Assembly (NCBI RefSeq): GCF_036864975.1
Contig: NZ_CP104311.1
Coordinates: 248,001 to 312,000, forward strand
Origin: Methylococcus capsulatus
GTDB lineage: Bacteria; Pseudomonadota; Gammaproteobacteria; Methylococcales; Methylococcaceae
DNA: 64,000 nt
Direction of reading: 5' to 3'
Shown piece by piece: positions 1 through 8,829 of this stretch. The translations under genes were made by a program, and so were the position numbers. Numbering within the stretch: position 1 is the stretch's first letter; each line of letters opens with the position of its first letter. Below the pieces are notes generated by a model. It saw nothing but the letters and a program-made list of their open reading frames with translations. It was not told the origin of the DNA and did no database searches.

Positions 1-186
1 ATCCGTCCGCGCCAGGGATTCGCCCCGCGCCGCCAGATCGAGCAGACGTTTGCGGCAGTCCGCCGGCAGCGCTGCGGCCAGGCCGCGAATCCGCTCCGCA
101 AGGCTGCCGCCCTTGGCGCCATAACCCTCGGCCAGCAAGGTATCGAGCCTGGCGAGGGTGGCATCGACTACAGTTTTGGAATCCAT
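1..186 (-). CDS. Hypothetical protein, N-terminal part only
   Basis: An open frame runs from an ATG at 186 off the left edge of the window, giving 62 residues that begin MDSKTVVDATLARL. The visible part is helical and Ala/Leu-rich, with no signal peptide, membrane segment or motif that I recognise. It lies 27 bp downstream of the YcgN-type gene on the same strand and could be co-transcribed with it. The frame has no stop in the visible part and codon use is like its neighbours, so it is probably real, but I do not know the family. Confidence 0.55.
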   Translation of the reverse strand, partial: MDSKTVVDATLARLDTLLAEGYGAKGGSLAERIRGLAAALPADCRKRLLDLAARGESLARTD

Positions 187-213
187 CACATCCTCAAATC
201 GCAAAAGACGGCA

Positions 214-660
214 TCATACTGCATCGCCCAATCCCTCGATGATATGATCTTCGATACAAGCCACGACCGTTTCCGAAACCGCCAGCCCGCGCACGGACTT
301 GCCGGCGCGATGCACCGAACCCTCCGCGCCCGACATCAGGGGATGCCACTCCGGCAGCGGACGTCCCTCCGACAGGAGGCGGTAGGCGCAACTGGCGGGC
401 AGCCACTGGAAGCGGTCCAGCACCTGCCGCAAATCCATGCAGTCGGGCACCAGACGGAAACGATCCGGATACGCGGTACAGCGGCAAGCCGCAATGTCGA
501 GCAAGCGGCAGGCCACGCGGGTGTACAGAATCTCGCCGGTGTCCTCGTCTTCCAGCTTGTGCAGGCAGCACTTGCCACAGCCGTCGCAGAGCGACTCCCA
601 TTCGGCCTGGCTGAGCTCGGGCAGGGTCTTGACGCGCCAGAAAGGAGCCTCCGCCATCAC
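214..660 (-). CDS. YcgN/UPF0260 family cysteine-cluster protein
   Basis: A 148-residue protein of the YcgN (UPF0260) family, length typical. The N-terminus carries the family signature [19 protein letters not shown], with Cys at about 25, 28, 31 and 32, followed by Cys 51, 59, 61, 74 and 91 and the segment [11 protein letters not shown]. The clustered cysteines suggest a metal centre (CxxCxxxCC zinc/iron chelatase-like), but the cellular role is not established. Its start overlaps the stop of the DUF2959 gene (ATGA-type overlap at 657-660), so the two are translationally coupled. A second ATG one codon later would also serve. Confidence 0.88.
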   Translation of the reverse strand: MMAEAPFWRVKTLPELSQAEWESLCDGCGKCCLHKLEDEDTGEILYTRVACRLLDIAACRCTAYPDRFRLVPDCMDLRQVLDRFQWLPASCAYRLLSEGRPLPEWHPLMSGAEGSVHRAGKSVRGLAVSETVVACIEDHIIEGLGDAV

Positions 661-1355
661 AGACCCGCCGGCAAGACCTTGGGACCGCTGAGGGTGCGGA
701 TGAACGCATCGGCATGATCGATGGAGCGTTCCATCGCCTGAATCAGTCCGGCCACGCCATGACTCATACCGGCCAGCTCACCTTCCAGAGAGGCGATGGC
801 CTGGGCATTGAGATTGTGCTTGAGGAACAGCACCTGATCCCGGAACACCCGCAGGACGGGGTCGATCTTGCCCTCGGCGCGGCGCATGGCGCTCATCAGC
901 TGGGCATAGTGCTGCTGGGTCAACTTCAGCTTCTGTCGACTCGCCGCCCGCAGGCTGCGGTTGGTGTACTGGTCGAGCTCCTCCTCCCATTCGCGAAAAA
1001 GCGCTTCGGCCACGTCCTGGACCGCGTCGATCCGGTCGCGCACGGCCAGTGCCTTGGAAGTGGAATAGTCGAATTCGATCTTGAGCTGCCGATAGACGTC
1101 CTCCAGGGCGCCGCCGTCGAATTGGGTCAAGGCGCTGAATTTTTCCAGGGCGGTCTGGAACTGCTCCTTGGCTTCCTCCAAACTGCCGCGGGCGTTGTCG
1201 ACACGCGCCACCAGAATGTCGCGCTTGTGCCGGCCGGCCGATTCGACCATCTGGAAATAGATTTTCTGGAATTTTCCGCCGATGAGCCGAATGATCGGGC
1301 TCAGCAGCCCCTTCAAGGTAAAATAATTTCCGCTACCGGAAGCCGATTTACGCAT
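657..1355 (-). CDS. DUF2959 family protein
   Basis: A 232-residue, largely alpha-helical protein. The stretch [20 protein letters not shown] followed by [14 protein letters not shown] is characteristic of DUF2959, whose function is unknown. Heptad-like Leu/Ala/Lys patterns suggest coiled coil through most of the chain. Many family members begin with a lipoprotein signal. This one does not; it starts with a short Ser/Gly-rich segment and an amphipathic stretch ([13 protein letters not shown]), so it may sit at the membrane surface or in the cytoplasm. A GTG four codons upstream (1367) is an alternative start. It is the first gene of a pair with the YcgN-type gene. Confidence 0.75.
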   Translation of the reverse strand: MRKSASGSGNYFTLKGLLSPIIRLIGGKFQKIYFQMVESAGRHKRDILVARVDNARGSLEEAKEQFQTALEKFSALTQFDGGALEDVYRQLKIEFDYSTSKALAVRDRIDAVQDVAEALFREWEEELDQYTNRSLRAASRQKLKLTQQHYAQLMSAMRRAEGKIDPVLRVFRDQVLFLKHNLNAQAIASLEGELAGMSHGVAGLIQAMERSIDHADAFIRTLSGPKVLPAGL

Positions 1356-1442
1356 CGTCGCAACCACTTTCGAGAAAATCCGCGGGCTTGCCCGCAGTGA
1401 CCGGCGATTTTACTCCTAACACACTCACCAGGTACAAAGACC

Positions 1443-1883
1443 ATGCCCCGTCCCGAAACACCCGCCCTTGCCGCCGATGCCATCATCGAGCTGATCGACC
1501 GCCCCGGCCGTCCCATCGTCCTGATCGAGCGCCGCTTCCCACCGCTGGGTTGGGCCATCCCCGGCGGTTTCGTGGACCTCGGCGAAACGGTGGAGCATGC
1601 CGCGATCCGCGAGGCGCTGGAAGAAACCGGCCTCGCCGTCGACCTTCGCGCCCTGCTCGGGCTTTATTCCGACCCGGCGCGTGATCCCCGCGGACATACT
1701 GTCACCGCCGTCTACGTCGCCGAAGCCGCCGGTGACCCGCAGGCCGCGGACGACGCCAAGACCTGCCGGGTCGTCAGTCTGGACGCTCTGCCGGGCCCAC
1801 TGGTGTTCGACCATGCCCAGGTGCTCGCCGATTACCGCCGGTTCCGCGAACAGGGGCAACTTGCGCCGTTGCGGATCGCTTGA
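1443..1883 (+). CDS. NUDIX hydrolase
   Basis: A 146-residue NUDIX-fold hydrolase. The full Nudix box GX5EX7REUXEEXGU is visible: Gly42, Glu48, then REALEETGL at residues 56-64, which binds Mg2+ and positions the diphosphate. The family cleaves nucleoside diphosphates linked to another moiety. The N-terminal half (AIIELIDRPGRPIVLIERR) and GWAIPGGFVDLGE resemble ADP-ribose pyrophosphatase-like housekeeping members, but the substrate cannot be fixed from sequence. It is divergent from the DUF2959 gene and convergent with gluQ, so it is probably a single-gene unit. Confidence 0.9.
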   Translation: MPRPETPALAADAIIELIDRPGRPIVLIERRFPPLGWAIPGGFVDLGETVEHAAIREALEETGLAVDLRALLGLYSDPARDPRGHTVTAVYVAEAAGDPQAADDAKTCRVVSLDALPGPLVFDHAQVLADYRRFREQGQLAPLRIA

Positions 1884-1901
1884 GGAAAACCGCCGCGGAT
1901 T

Positions 1902-2810
1902 TCAAGCCGCCAGGCCACCGACGTCTATCCCTCGCCCCGATGGCAGGCGCCGGATATCCCAGCGCGCCACTGCCCAGTCCAGGATGTCGGCCGGCTTGGC
2001 CCCGATGAGAGCCGGCTCCGGAGCGAAACCCAGCAGAGCCAGCACAGTCCACAGGTTTTCCGACGGGGCAGCCGCGTCCACCGGGAGGGCCCCCGCCTGC
2101 TTGCTCAATTTGATGCCGCCGTGGTCGGTCAGCACCGGGATGTGGCAGTAGTCCGGCCGCGGCAGGCCGAGGCATTCCTGCAGCAGGATCTGGCGGGGAG
2201 TGGAGTCGAGCAGGTCCACGCCCCTTAGCACTTCGGTCACTCTCTGCTCGGCGTCGTCGATGACGGTGGCGAGATGATAGGCAGGAAGACCATCGCGGCG
2301 GCGGACGACGAAGTCGCCCACTGCGCTGGCCAGGTCCTGCTCGATCCGGCCCTGGAGCCGGTCGTGGAAACCGATGACCGCGTCGTCCACCCGGAGCCGC
2401 AGCGCATGTTGACCGGGTGGCGGATGCGGATAACGGGCCCGGCAGCGGCCGGGATAGACCTGGCCGGAACCGGAGAGTTCGCGGCGCGGACAGGTGCACG
2501 GAAATACCCGGCCGCCGGCCGCGAGCCGCTCCAGCGCCCCGCGGTAGATTTCGTCCCGACGACTCTGGAACAGGACAGCCTCGTCCCACCACAGCCCATG
2601 TGTCTCCAGGGTGCGGAGGATACCGTCAGCGTGGGTCTGCCGGCAGCGCTGCCGGTCGGCGTCGTCGATACGGACCAGCCAGACGCCGCCGCGCCGGCGG
2701 GCCTCACAGAAACCGACCAGGGCAGTATAGAGCGAGCCTAGGTGAAGAGGACCGGTGGGAGAGGGGGCGAAGCGCCCCCGGTAAGGGACTGACGGATGGC
2801 AGGAATTCAA
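1902..2810 (-). CDS. gluQ: Glutamyl-Q tRNA(Asp) synthetase
   Basis: A 302-residue GluRS paralogue that lacks the anticodon-binding domain, as expected for GluQRS, which attaches glutamate to queuosine in tRNA(Asp). The class I signature is PSPTGPLHLGSL near residues 17-26 and the KMSKS equivalent is KLSK at 234-237. A zinc site CTC...Y...C (Cys105, Cys107, Tyr119, Cys123) is present. The start is a TTG at 2810, the only start codon upstream of the RFAPSPTG motif in this frame, and no strong ribosome-binding site is visible. It lies 18 bp downstream of dksA; the dksA-gluQ arrangement is common in gammaproteobacteria. Confidence 0.92.
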   Translation of the reverse strand: MNSCHPSVPYRGRFAPSPTGPLHLGSLYTALVGFCEARRRGGVWLVRIDDADRQRCRQTHADGILRTLETHGLWWDEAVLFQSRRDEIYRGALERLAAGGRVFPCTCPRRELSGSGQVYPGRCRARYPHPPPGQHALRLRVDDAVIGFHDRLQGRIEQDLASAVGDFVVRRRDGLPAYHLATVIDDAEQRVTEVLRGVDLLDSTPRQILLQECLGLPRPDYCHIPVLTDHGGIKLSKQAGALPVDAAAPSENLWTVLALLGFAPEPALIGAKPADILDWAVARWDIRRLPSGRGIDVGGLAA

Positions 2811-2828
2811 GCCGGCACGGAGGGACCG

Positions 2829-3260
2829 TCAACCGAGCTGACGCTCACGGATTTCATCCAGGGTCTTACAGTCGATGCACTGGGTGGCCGTCGGGCGTGC
2901 CTCCAGCCGGCGCAGGCCGATTTCCACGCCGCACGTCTCACAGTAGCCGTATTCGCCGCGCTCGAGGTTTTCCAGGGCTTCTTCGATCTTCTTGATCAGC
3001 TTCCGTTCCCGATCCCGGGTGCGCAGTTCGAGGCTGAATTCGGATTCCTGGGTTGCGCGGTCGTTCGGGTCGGGGAAGTTGGCCGCTTCGTCCTTCATGT
3101 GGTGGACGGTGCGGTCAACCTCTGCCATGAGCTCGGACTTCCAGTTCTGGAGTATCCGGCGAAAGTGAGCGACCTGCCCCGGGCTCATGTACTCCTCGCC
3201 TTCGGCGGGCTCGTAAGGAGTAAAACTGAACGGGGTTTCTGGGGCTTTGACGTTCGACAT
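2829..3260 (-). CDS. dksA: RNA polymerase-binding transcription factor DksA
   Basis: A 143-residue DksA, close to the usual length. The N-terminal helices contain the coiled-coil segment around DPNDRATQESEFSLELRTRD, including the acidic tip, and the C-terminus has the four-cysteine zinc finger CETC...CIDC. DksA binds the RNA polymerase secondary channel and works with ppGpp at rRNA and amino-acid promoters. The ATG at 3260 is preceded by AAGGAG at good spacing. It is followed at 18 bp by gluQ on the same strand. Confidence 0.96.
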   Translation of the reverse strand: MSNVKAPETPFSFTPYEPAEGEEYMSPGQVAHFRRILQNWKSELMAEVDRTVHHMKDEAANFPDPNDRATQESEFSLELRTRDRERKLIKKIEEALENLERGEYGYCETCGVEIGLRRLEARPTATQCIDCKTLDEIRERQLG

Positions 3261-3415
3261 CCACTAGCTCCTTGGCCGTATCGGATTAAATCGGCAATTG
3301 ATAACAGAATGCGCCTGCACAGGCAAGAATTCCTTTCAAGGGCGCAGACTTCGCAGGTCGCGGGAAACGACGAGGGGAAGGAGGGTCGCACCGCGGCCCT
3401 CCGGAACACGGATGG

Positions 3416-4045
3416 TCAGGGTGAAACGACGGTCGCTTTCTCAATCACGATGGCCTTCTGCGGGACATCGGTCGGGAACGGACCGCCGGCACCGGTCGGC
3501 ACCTTGGCCATTTCGTCGACGACTTCCATACCCTTCACGACCTCGCCGAATACGGCGTAGCCCCACCCCTGCGGGGTCGGGCTCTTGTAATTGAGGAAGT
3601 TATTGTCGACGTAGTTGATGAAGAACTGTGCCGTGGCCGAATTCGGATCCGGCGTGCGGGCCATGGCGACGGTGCCGCGCTTGTGGGTGAGCCCGTTGTC
3701 GGCCTCGTTCTTGATCGGTGCATGGGTGCTCTTCTGTTTGTAATCCTGGGTGAAGCCGCCCCCCTGGGCCATGAAGCCAGGAATCACGCGGTGGAAGATG
3801 GTGCCGTCGTAAAAGCCTTCCTTGACATAGCTCAGGAAGTTGGCAGTACTGACGGGCGCCTTGTCGGCGTCGAGGCGGATCACGATATCGCCCAGGTTGG
3901 TGTGGAGTTGCACTTGGGTCGGGGTCGGCAGAGCGGTCATCTTCTTGGCTTTTCCGGTTTCTTTGGCGATGGAAGTGAGGGGAACGAAGGCGGTAAACAA
4001 TGCAGTTGCAAAAATGAGGCGGCGCATGGGATGTCTGTTGAGCAT
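3416..4045 (-). CDS. Periplasmic peptidyl-prolyl cis-trans isomerase, cyclophilin type
   Basis: A cyclophilin of about 209 residues. The catalytic core is clear: [15 protein letters not shown] with the active-site Arg, then [18 protein letters not shown] and [15 protein letters not shown]. The N-terminus [21 protein letters not shown] is a Sec signal peptide, so the enzyme acts in the periplasm (PpiA-like) on prolyl bonds of secreted proteins. I place the start at the ATG at 4045; the ATG at 4027, directly before the signal peptide, is an alternative. An upstream extension in the same frame would run into the neighbouring NuoM-like gene and is not believable. Confidence 0.9.
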   Translation of the reverse strand: MLNRHPMRRLIFATALFTAFVPLTSIAKETGKAKKMTALPTPTQVQLHTNLGDIVIRLDADKAPVSTANFLSYVKEGFYDGTIFHRVIPGFMAQGGGFTQDYKQKSTHAPIKNEADNGLTHKRGTVAMARTPDPNSATAQFFINYVDNNFLNYKSPTPQGWGYAVFGEVVKGMEVVDEMAKVPTGAGGPFPTDVPQKAIVIEKATVVSP

Positions 4046-4139
4046 CGGGATACCTGCACGAATAAGGATCGATCGTATGGCGCGCGGTATTGTATCGGCA
4101 AATGGGACCGGACTCGACCTTACGGCGCGTGGATCGGGT

Positions 4140-5675
4140 TCATTCCGCATCGGCCACCGAGGTCGGCCCTTCCGGCAGGGATTCGTGGACCCGGGCCAGG
4201 AAGGCGCTGACAGCACCGTCACTGAGATCGAGTGCCAGCCGCGGAAACAATCCCAGAACGATGACCCAAGCCACCAGCGCCGCCGCAACCAGACGTTCGC
4301 GCGGCCTAAGATCCAATTCGCCGGGCGCCGTCCCCAGTCTGTCCTGACCGAGGAAGGCCCGTCGGAAGTAGCCGAGCACGCAGGCCGCGGCGACGATACC
4401 GGCGAACAGAGCTGCGAGTCCCAGTCCTGGGTATTGTCGCAGCAGGCCGATCAGGATCAGATGCTCGGCTGCGAACCCACCGGTTCCGGGCGCGCCAAGG
4501 CTGGCCAGCCCCAGAACGAAGAACAGCGCGCTGAGCAGCGGCATCGGCTTCGCCAGGCCGCCCAATTGGTCGATTTCCGTCGAGCCGGTCCGGTGCTGGA
4601 TGAATCCGGCGACCAGGAACAGCCCGCCCGCCACGATGCCGAAATTGGCGAGCTGGAACAGCGCGCCTTGCACGGCCTGGAAGTTCAGAGCCGCGATGCC
4701 GGCGACGACCAGGCCGACATGACTGATGCTGGAAAACGCCAGCAGCCTGCGCAGATTGGTTTGCCGCATCGCCACGATGGCACCATAGGCGGCGGTGAGG
4801 ACGCCGACCCCCGCCACCAGCCCCCGGTATTCCAGTGCGGCCTGGGGGCTTAGGGGCACGGCGAAACGCACGATGCCGAAGGCGCCGAGTTTCAGGCCGG
4901 CCAGCCAGGCAGTGAGCCCCGCCGGTCCTTCCATGGCGAGGGTCGGCAGCCAGCCGTGGAAAGGGAACAGTGGCGCCTTGACGGCGAAGCCCAGCACAAA
5001 CAGAAGGAACACTGCCGTCGCCAGCTGTCCGTCGAGCGGGGTATCCAGCAGCGCTAGATAATCGAAGCTCAGGCCGGCAGGGGCCGGAACGCCGAGGAAG
5101 CGGGTGTGATTCAAAGCCAGCGTCAGGATGGCGAACAGCAAGGGGATGCCGCCCGCCAGCATGAACATGGCGTACTTGACGGCGGCGTAGCGGCGCTGCG
5201 GACCGGTGCCGGAAAAACCGGCCAGAAGGTAGACCGGAACGATCGTCAACTCCCAGAACAGGAAAAACAGCATGAGGTCGGTGGCGCAAAACACGCCGAC
5301 GGTCGCCCCCCCCAAAATCAGGATCATGCCGTAATACAGCCGCACCCGGTTTTGCACCGCCGTCCAGGAGGCCACGATCACGGCCACGTTGAGCACGGCG
5401 CCGAGCCACGGAAACAGCACCGTGACACCATCCACGCCGAGCTGGTAATAAACGTTGAGTGAAGGAATCCAGGCATGGCGCTCGACAAACTGCAGGCCGG
5501 GGGCGATCGGATCGAATCCCCACAGCAGCACCGTGGCCAGCAGCAGCTCCAGCGCCGCGGCCGCCAGAGCCAGCCTCCGGACGGTCTCCGGGTTCCGCAC
5601 GAAGGCCATCGCAAGACCCGCCGCGAATGGCAAACCGATCAGCAGACTGAGCAACGGCAAGGCATCGGAAATCAT
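4140..5675 (-). CDS. NuoM-like antiporter subunit, last gene of the DAB-type cluster
   Basis: A 511-residue polytopic protein of the NuoM/Mrp antiporter family (proton_antipo_M). It keeps the residues needed for proton translocation in NuoM: Glu142 in [11 protein letters not shown], Lys233 in [16 protein letters not shown] and Lys262 in AGLKLGAFG, matching E. coli NuoM E144, K234 and K265. It is the terminal gene of the minus-strand operon that starts at 13594, 19 bp after the preceding subunit. No NADH- or FeS-binding complex I genes are nearby, so I read it as part of a cation- or CO2-handling complex rather than respiratory complex I. The start at the ATG of MISDALPLL avoids overlap with the upstream gene. 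Confidence 0.85.
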   Translation of the reverse strand: MISDALPLLSLLIGLPFAAGLAMAFVRNPETVRRLALAAAALELLLATVLLWGFDPIAPGLQFVERHAWIPSLNVYYQLGVDGVTVLFPWLGAVLNVAVIVASWTAVQNRVRLYYGMILILGGATVGVFCATDLMLFFLFWELTIVPVYLLAGFSGTGPQRRYAAVKYAMFMLAGGIPLLFAILTLALNHTRFLGVPAPAGLSFDYLALLDTPLDGQLATAVFLLFVLGFAVKAPLFPFHGWLPTLAMEGPAGLTAWLAGLKLGAFGIVRFAVPLSPQAALEYRGLVAGVGVLTAAYGAIVAMRQTNLRRLLAFSSISHVGLVVAGIAALNFQAVQGALFQLANFGIVAGGLFLVAGFIQHRTGSTEIDQLGGLAKPMPLLSALFFVLGLASLGAPGTGGFAAEHLILIGLLRQYPGLGLAALFAGIVAAACVLGYFRRAFLGQDRLGTAPGELDLRPRERLVAAALVAWVIVLGLFPRLALDLSDGAVSAFLARVHESLPEGPTSVADAE

Positions 5676-5694
5676 GGTGTCGTCAACGCTTGGG

Positions 5695-7245
5695 TCATGA
5701 GGGGTGGGCGGATGGCCGCGAAGCGGCCGGCAGCGCCACGGACGGCGAGGCATGCGCTTGTGCCAGTCGGAGCAGCGACTGGCGGGCGAGATGGACCCAG
5801 GGAGCCGTATAGAATCCGACTCCCATCAGCACCAGGCACAAAAAGGCGATCAGCGTGTGTTCCGGCCAGAGCGGCCGCGGCCATTCGGGATAGGGCCGGC
5901 GCGAGCGGCGATGAGCCAGAAAGATGCGCTGGAACGCCCACAGCAAAAAGCCGGCCCCCAATACGTTGCCGACAGCGACTGCGGTCGCCGCGGCGAGACC
6001 TCGGTTCTCGATCAACCCTTCCAGCAGCAAATGGGCGGCATCGAAGCCGGGCGTCCCCGGCATGGCGATGGTGCTCGAGGCGGCGACCAGGAACAGCAGA
6101 CCCGGCCCCGGCAAGGATTCGAAGAGGCCACCCAGACGCGGCAGCAGCAGCGTACCGGTGCGGCACCGAAGCATGCCGGCCAGGAACAACAGGCCCGCAC
6201 CCGCGGCGCCGAAGTCGAAAGTCAGCAGCAGCGTACCGCTCAAACCCTCGAGGTTCAGCGCGAAAACACCGGCCACCAGCATTCCCGTCTGGCTGACCGT
6301 GGCGAAAGCCAGCAGGCGGCGGAAATCGAGCTGCATCAGCGCGAGCGCCGCGCCATAGAACAGACCGGCCAGCGCCAGGCCCAACGTCCACGCGTTCCAC
6401 TCGTGGACCGCGTTGGGCAAGAGCGGCAAAACGAAGCGTAGCAGACCATAGATGCCTATCTTCATGCCCACCAGCAAAGCCAGGGCGGTGACCGGCAGGC
6501 CCTGTGCCGCGACGATGGGCAGCCAGCCGTGCAGCGGAAACTGCGCCAGGCGCACCGAGAATCCGTAGAACAGCAGCAGGAACACCAGGGATTCGAGCCT
6601 ACCCGTAGGCGGGGTTTCCAGCAGCGCCGCCAAATCAAAAGACCAGACTCCCGTGACCCGCGCATGCCCCAACCCCAACAGGAAAATACCTCCCCCCAGC
6701 AGCGCCAGTCCCGTACCGGCGAAGCGCAGGTAGACACGCCGGGCCGCGGCGCCGCCTCCGCCACCCCAGCGCCCCAGGATCAAAGCGATCGGCCACAGCT
6801 CCAGACAGGCGGCAACCCAGAACTGGACCAGATCCAAGGTGAGAAACATACCCATCGCGGCAGCCTCGCAGGCCAGCACTGTCGCCACGTACAGCCCGGA
6901 AGGCCCGTCCTTTCCGACTTCCCGGCACAACAGGACCAGTACCGTTAACAGCGCGGTCAGCAGCACGAACCCCAAGCTGATGCCGTCGACGCCGAGGTGG
7001 TAATTCAGGAAGGACAGAAACACGGTGTGTTCCGTGAACTGGAAATCGGCGGTCGCCGCGTCAAACCGGGCCAACAGGAACAGGGCCACCCCCAACTCGG
7101 CGAGAGTGCCGACAAAGCCGATGATCCACGCCAGACCCCGGTTTTCCGCCCGCAGCGCCGCAAGCATGAACGCCAACGGCAAGCCGATCAGCGTGCTGAG
7201 CACCGGAAAACCGGTGACGTCGGCCCAGGATGGCTCACCCGTCAT
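5695..7245 (-). CDS. Divergent NuoM-like subunit with altered channel residues
   Basis: A 516-residue membrane protein, clearly of the NuoM family (LGVDGISLGFVLL; FPLHGWLPIVAAQG; RRLLAFATVSQTGMLVAG). Aligned to its sister at 4140-5675, the conserved channel Glu is Cys147, with a Glu two residues later at 149, and the conserved Lys of GFAVK is Arg232 (GFSVRLAQFP). The second Lys (Lys262, VGMKIGIYG) remains. This suggests altered or absent proton translocation and a structural or regulatory role in the membrane complex. The ATG at 7245 has GAGG eight bases upstream. A TTG at 7269 would extend it and overlap the DabB-like gene by 14 bp. Confidence 0.82.
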   Translation of the reverse strand: MTGEPSWADVTGFPVLSTLIGLPLAFMLAALRAENRGLAWIIGFVGTLAELGVALFLLARFDAATADFQFTEHTVFLSFLNYHLGVDGISLGFVLLTALLTVLVLLCREVGKDGPSGLYVATVLACEAAAMGMFLTLDLVQFWVAACLELWPIALILGRWGGGGGAAARRVYLRFAGTGLALLGGGIFLLGLGHARVTGVWSFDLAALLETPPTGRLESLVFLLLFYGFSVRLAQFPLHGWLPIVAAQGLPVTALALLVGMKIGIYGLLRFVLPLLPNAVHEWNAWTLGLALAGLFYGAALALMQLDFRRLLAFATVSQTGMLVAGVFALNLEGLSGTLLLTFDFGAAGAGLLFLAGMLRCRTGTLLLPRLGGLFESLPGPGLLFLVAASSTIAMPGTPGFDAAHLLLEGLIENRGLAAATAVAVGNVLGAGFLLWAFQRIFLAHRRSRRPYPEWPRPLWPEHTLIAFLCLVLMGVGFYTAPWVHLARQSLLRLAQAHASPSVALPAASRPSAHPS

Positions 7246-7255
7246 GGCACCCGCC

Positions 7256-8821
7256 TCATCCGATGGCAAACAGCGAAATCAGCAGCACCAGGCAGACATA
7301 GCGCGGCTGGGCGAGCAGGACTTCGAGCCGCTGCAGGGAATGCCCGAACCACCGTCCCGCCCGCCACAGATCGACGCCGCCCCCTTTGAGGACCAGGCGG
7401 TCCTCGAACCAATGCAGGCCGCTGGCGGTCCGGGCAACGATCCAGCCCGGAAGGCCGCCAATCCCCTGGCCCGCCTCAGCATCCAGGGGCACCCCGAAGC
7501 GCCGCTCCTCCCAATTGGCCAGTGCGGCGAGCCCCCGGACCGCAGGTTCCGGAGCGTCGACGAGACGGTCCAGCACCTGGCGGTCGAAGGTGTCGAAATC
7601 CTCCGCCAGACTCTGCACTGGCAGGACGCAGGCACGGTCCACCGCCGCCTCCAGCCAGAACCGGTTCAGCGAGGCGGCGTAGCCCCGGCGGCTGTTGGCC
7701 AACCAGGCCGGCAAAGGTCGGGTCGGCTGACCGCATAGCGCATGCATCAGCCCGGGCGCGGCGAGGAACTGGTAGCCCCGGACCACGGCGTGGGCGAACA
7801 GATGCCAGGCTGCAAGCTGCCAGAGCCCCAGGCCGCAGGCCAGGAACATCAATCCCACCTGGGCGAGAGTCGAAAACGCCAGAACGGATTTGACATCGGT
7901 CTGACTGAGTCCGCAAAAATAGCCGTAGAGCGCGGTCAAGAGTCCCGCCACCGCCATCAGCGCCGAAGCCACCTCCGCATGGACGAACAGCGGTTCGAGG
8001 CGCAGCACCAGATAGACCCCGGCATGGATCATCAGTGCTCCGTAGAAAATCGCGCTCGAGGGGGTCGGCCCCTCCATGGCGCGCGACAGCCAGGGCGAGA
8101 ACGGCACCTGGGCGGACTTGGCGAAAGCCGGAACCAAGAAGCAGGCGGCGACGAGGTTCTGCTTCTCCGGCGGGAGCTGCGCCAGGCCGACCAGTAACTT
8201 CGGCCACTCGATCTGACCGGTCCAGACGAAACCGAGGGCGATCGCCAGGACGAAACCGATGTCACCCACGCGGTTGGTCACGAAGGCTCGAGTGGCGTTA
8301 CCCGCCGCGACCGGACGGTCGTAGGCATAAGCGATCAGGAGGTAGGAGCAAACGCCGGCCAGTTCCCAGCCGAACAACGTCAGCACCGGATTCCCGGCCA
8401 GCACGAGGAGCTGCATCGCCCCGGCAAACAGGCTGAGCACCAGGAAGAACCGGTGGAAACCCCGCTCGCGGTGCAAGTAGTTGACGGAAAAGCGCGCGAC
8501 CAGATCGGCCATGAGGGCGATCAGCACGGACAAACCCAGGCTCAGGCGGTCGAGCTGGAGGCTGAGAAGCACGCGGTAGTCCGCGCTGGCCAGCCAGGTA
8601 CCTAGCACCGTTCGGGCATCGAGCGTGCCGGCCGATTCCAGCACCAGCAGCAGCAGAGCCAGCAGTCCGGATGCCCCCAGCGCCGATCGGACGAATCGGC
8701 CGCTCATCCGTTCGCAGGACTCCCCCTCCAGACGCCCGAGCGCTATGCCCGCGGCGATGCCCGCCGCAGCTGCGGCGGGCAGGATCGGAATCAGAACAGC
8801 GGCTTTTTCGAGATAGGCCAT
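7256..8821 (-). CDS. dabB: NuoL-like subunit, DabB-type inorganic carbon transporter
   Basis: A 521-residue NuoL/NdhF-like membrane protein immediately after the DUF2309 gene (8-bp gap), the arrangement that defines DAB (DabAB) CO2 pumps. The proton_antipo signature is present: LDRLSLGLSVLIALM, LFGWELAGVCSYLLI with the conserved Glu, AFAKSAQVPFSPWLSRAMEGPTPSSA with the conserved Lys, and GALMIHAGVYLVLR. The C-terminal third is soluble-looking and shorter than in NuoL, and the long lateral helix of complex I is not apparent. In characterised DABs the DabB partner is thought to couple cation flow to CO2 hydration by DabA. The functional call rests on family and synteny. Confidence 0.85.
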   Translation of the reverse strand: MAYLEKAAVLIPILPAAAAAGIAAGIALGRLEGESCERMSGRFVRSALGASGLLALLLLVLESAGTLDARTVLGTWLASADYRVLLSLQLDRLSLGLSVLIALMADLVARFSVNYLHRERGFHRFFLVLSLFAGAMQLLVLAGNPVLTLFGWELAGVCSYLLIAYAYDRPVAAGNATRAFVTNRVGDIGFVLAIALGFVWTGQIEWPKLLVGLAQLPPEKQNLVAACFLVPAFAKSAQVPFSPWLSRAMEGPTPSSAIFYGALMIHAGVYLVLRLEPLFVHAEVASALMAVAGLLTALYGYFCGLSQTDVKSVLAFSTLAQVGLMFLACGLGLWQLAAWHLFAHAVVRGYQFLAAPGLMHALCGQPTRPLPAWLANSRRGYAASLNRFWLEAAVDRACVLPVQSLAEDFDTFDRQVLDRLVDAPEPAVRGLAALANWEERRFGVPLDAEAGQGIGGLPGWIVARTASGLHWFEDRLVLKGGGVDLWRAGRWFGHSLQRLEVLLAQPRYVCLVLLISLFAIG

Positions 8822-8829
8822 GCGGGGCG

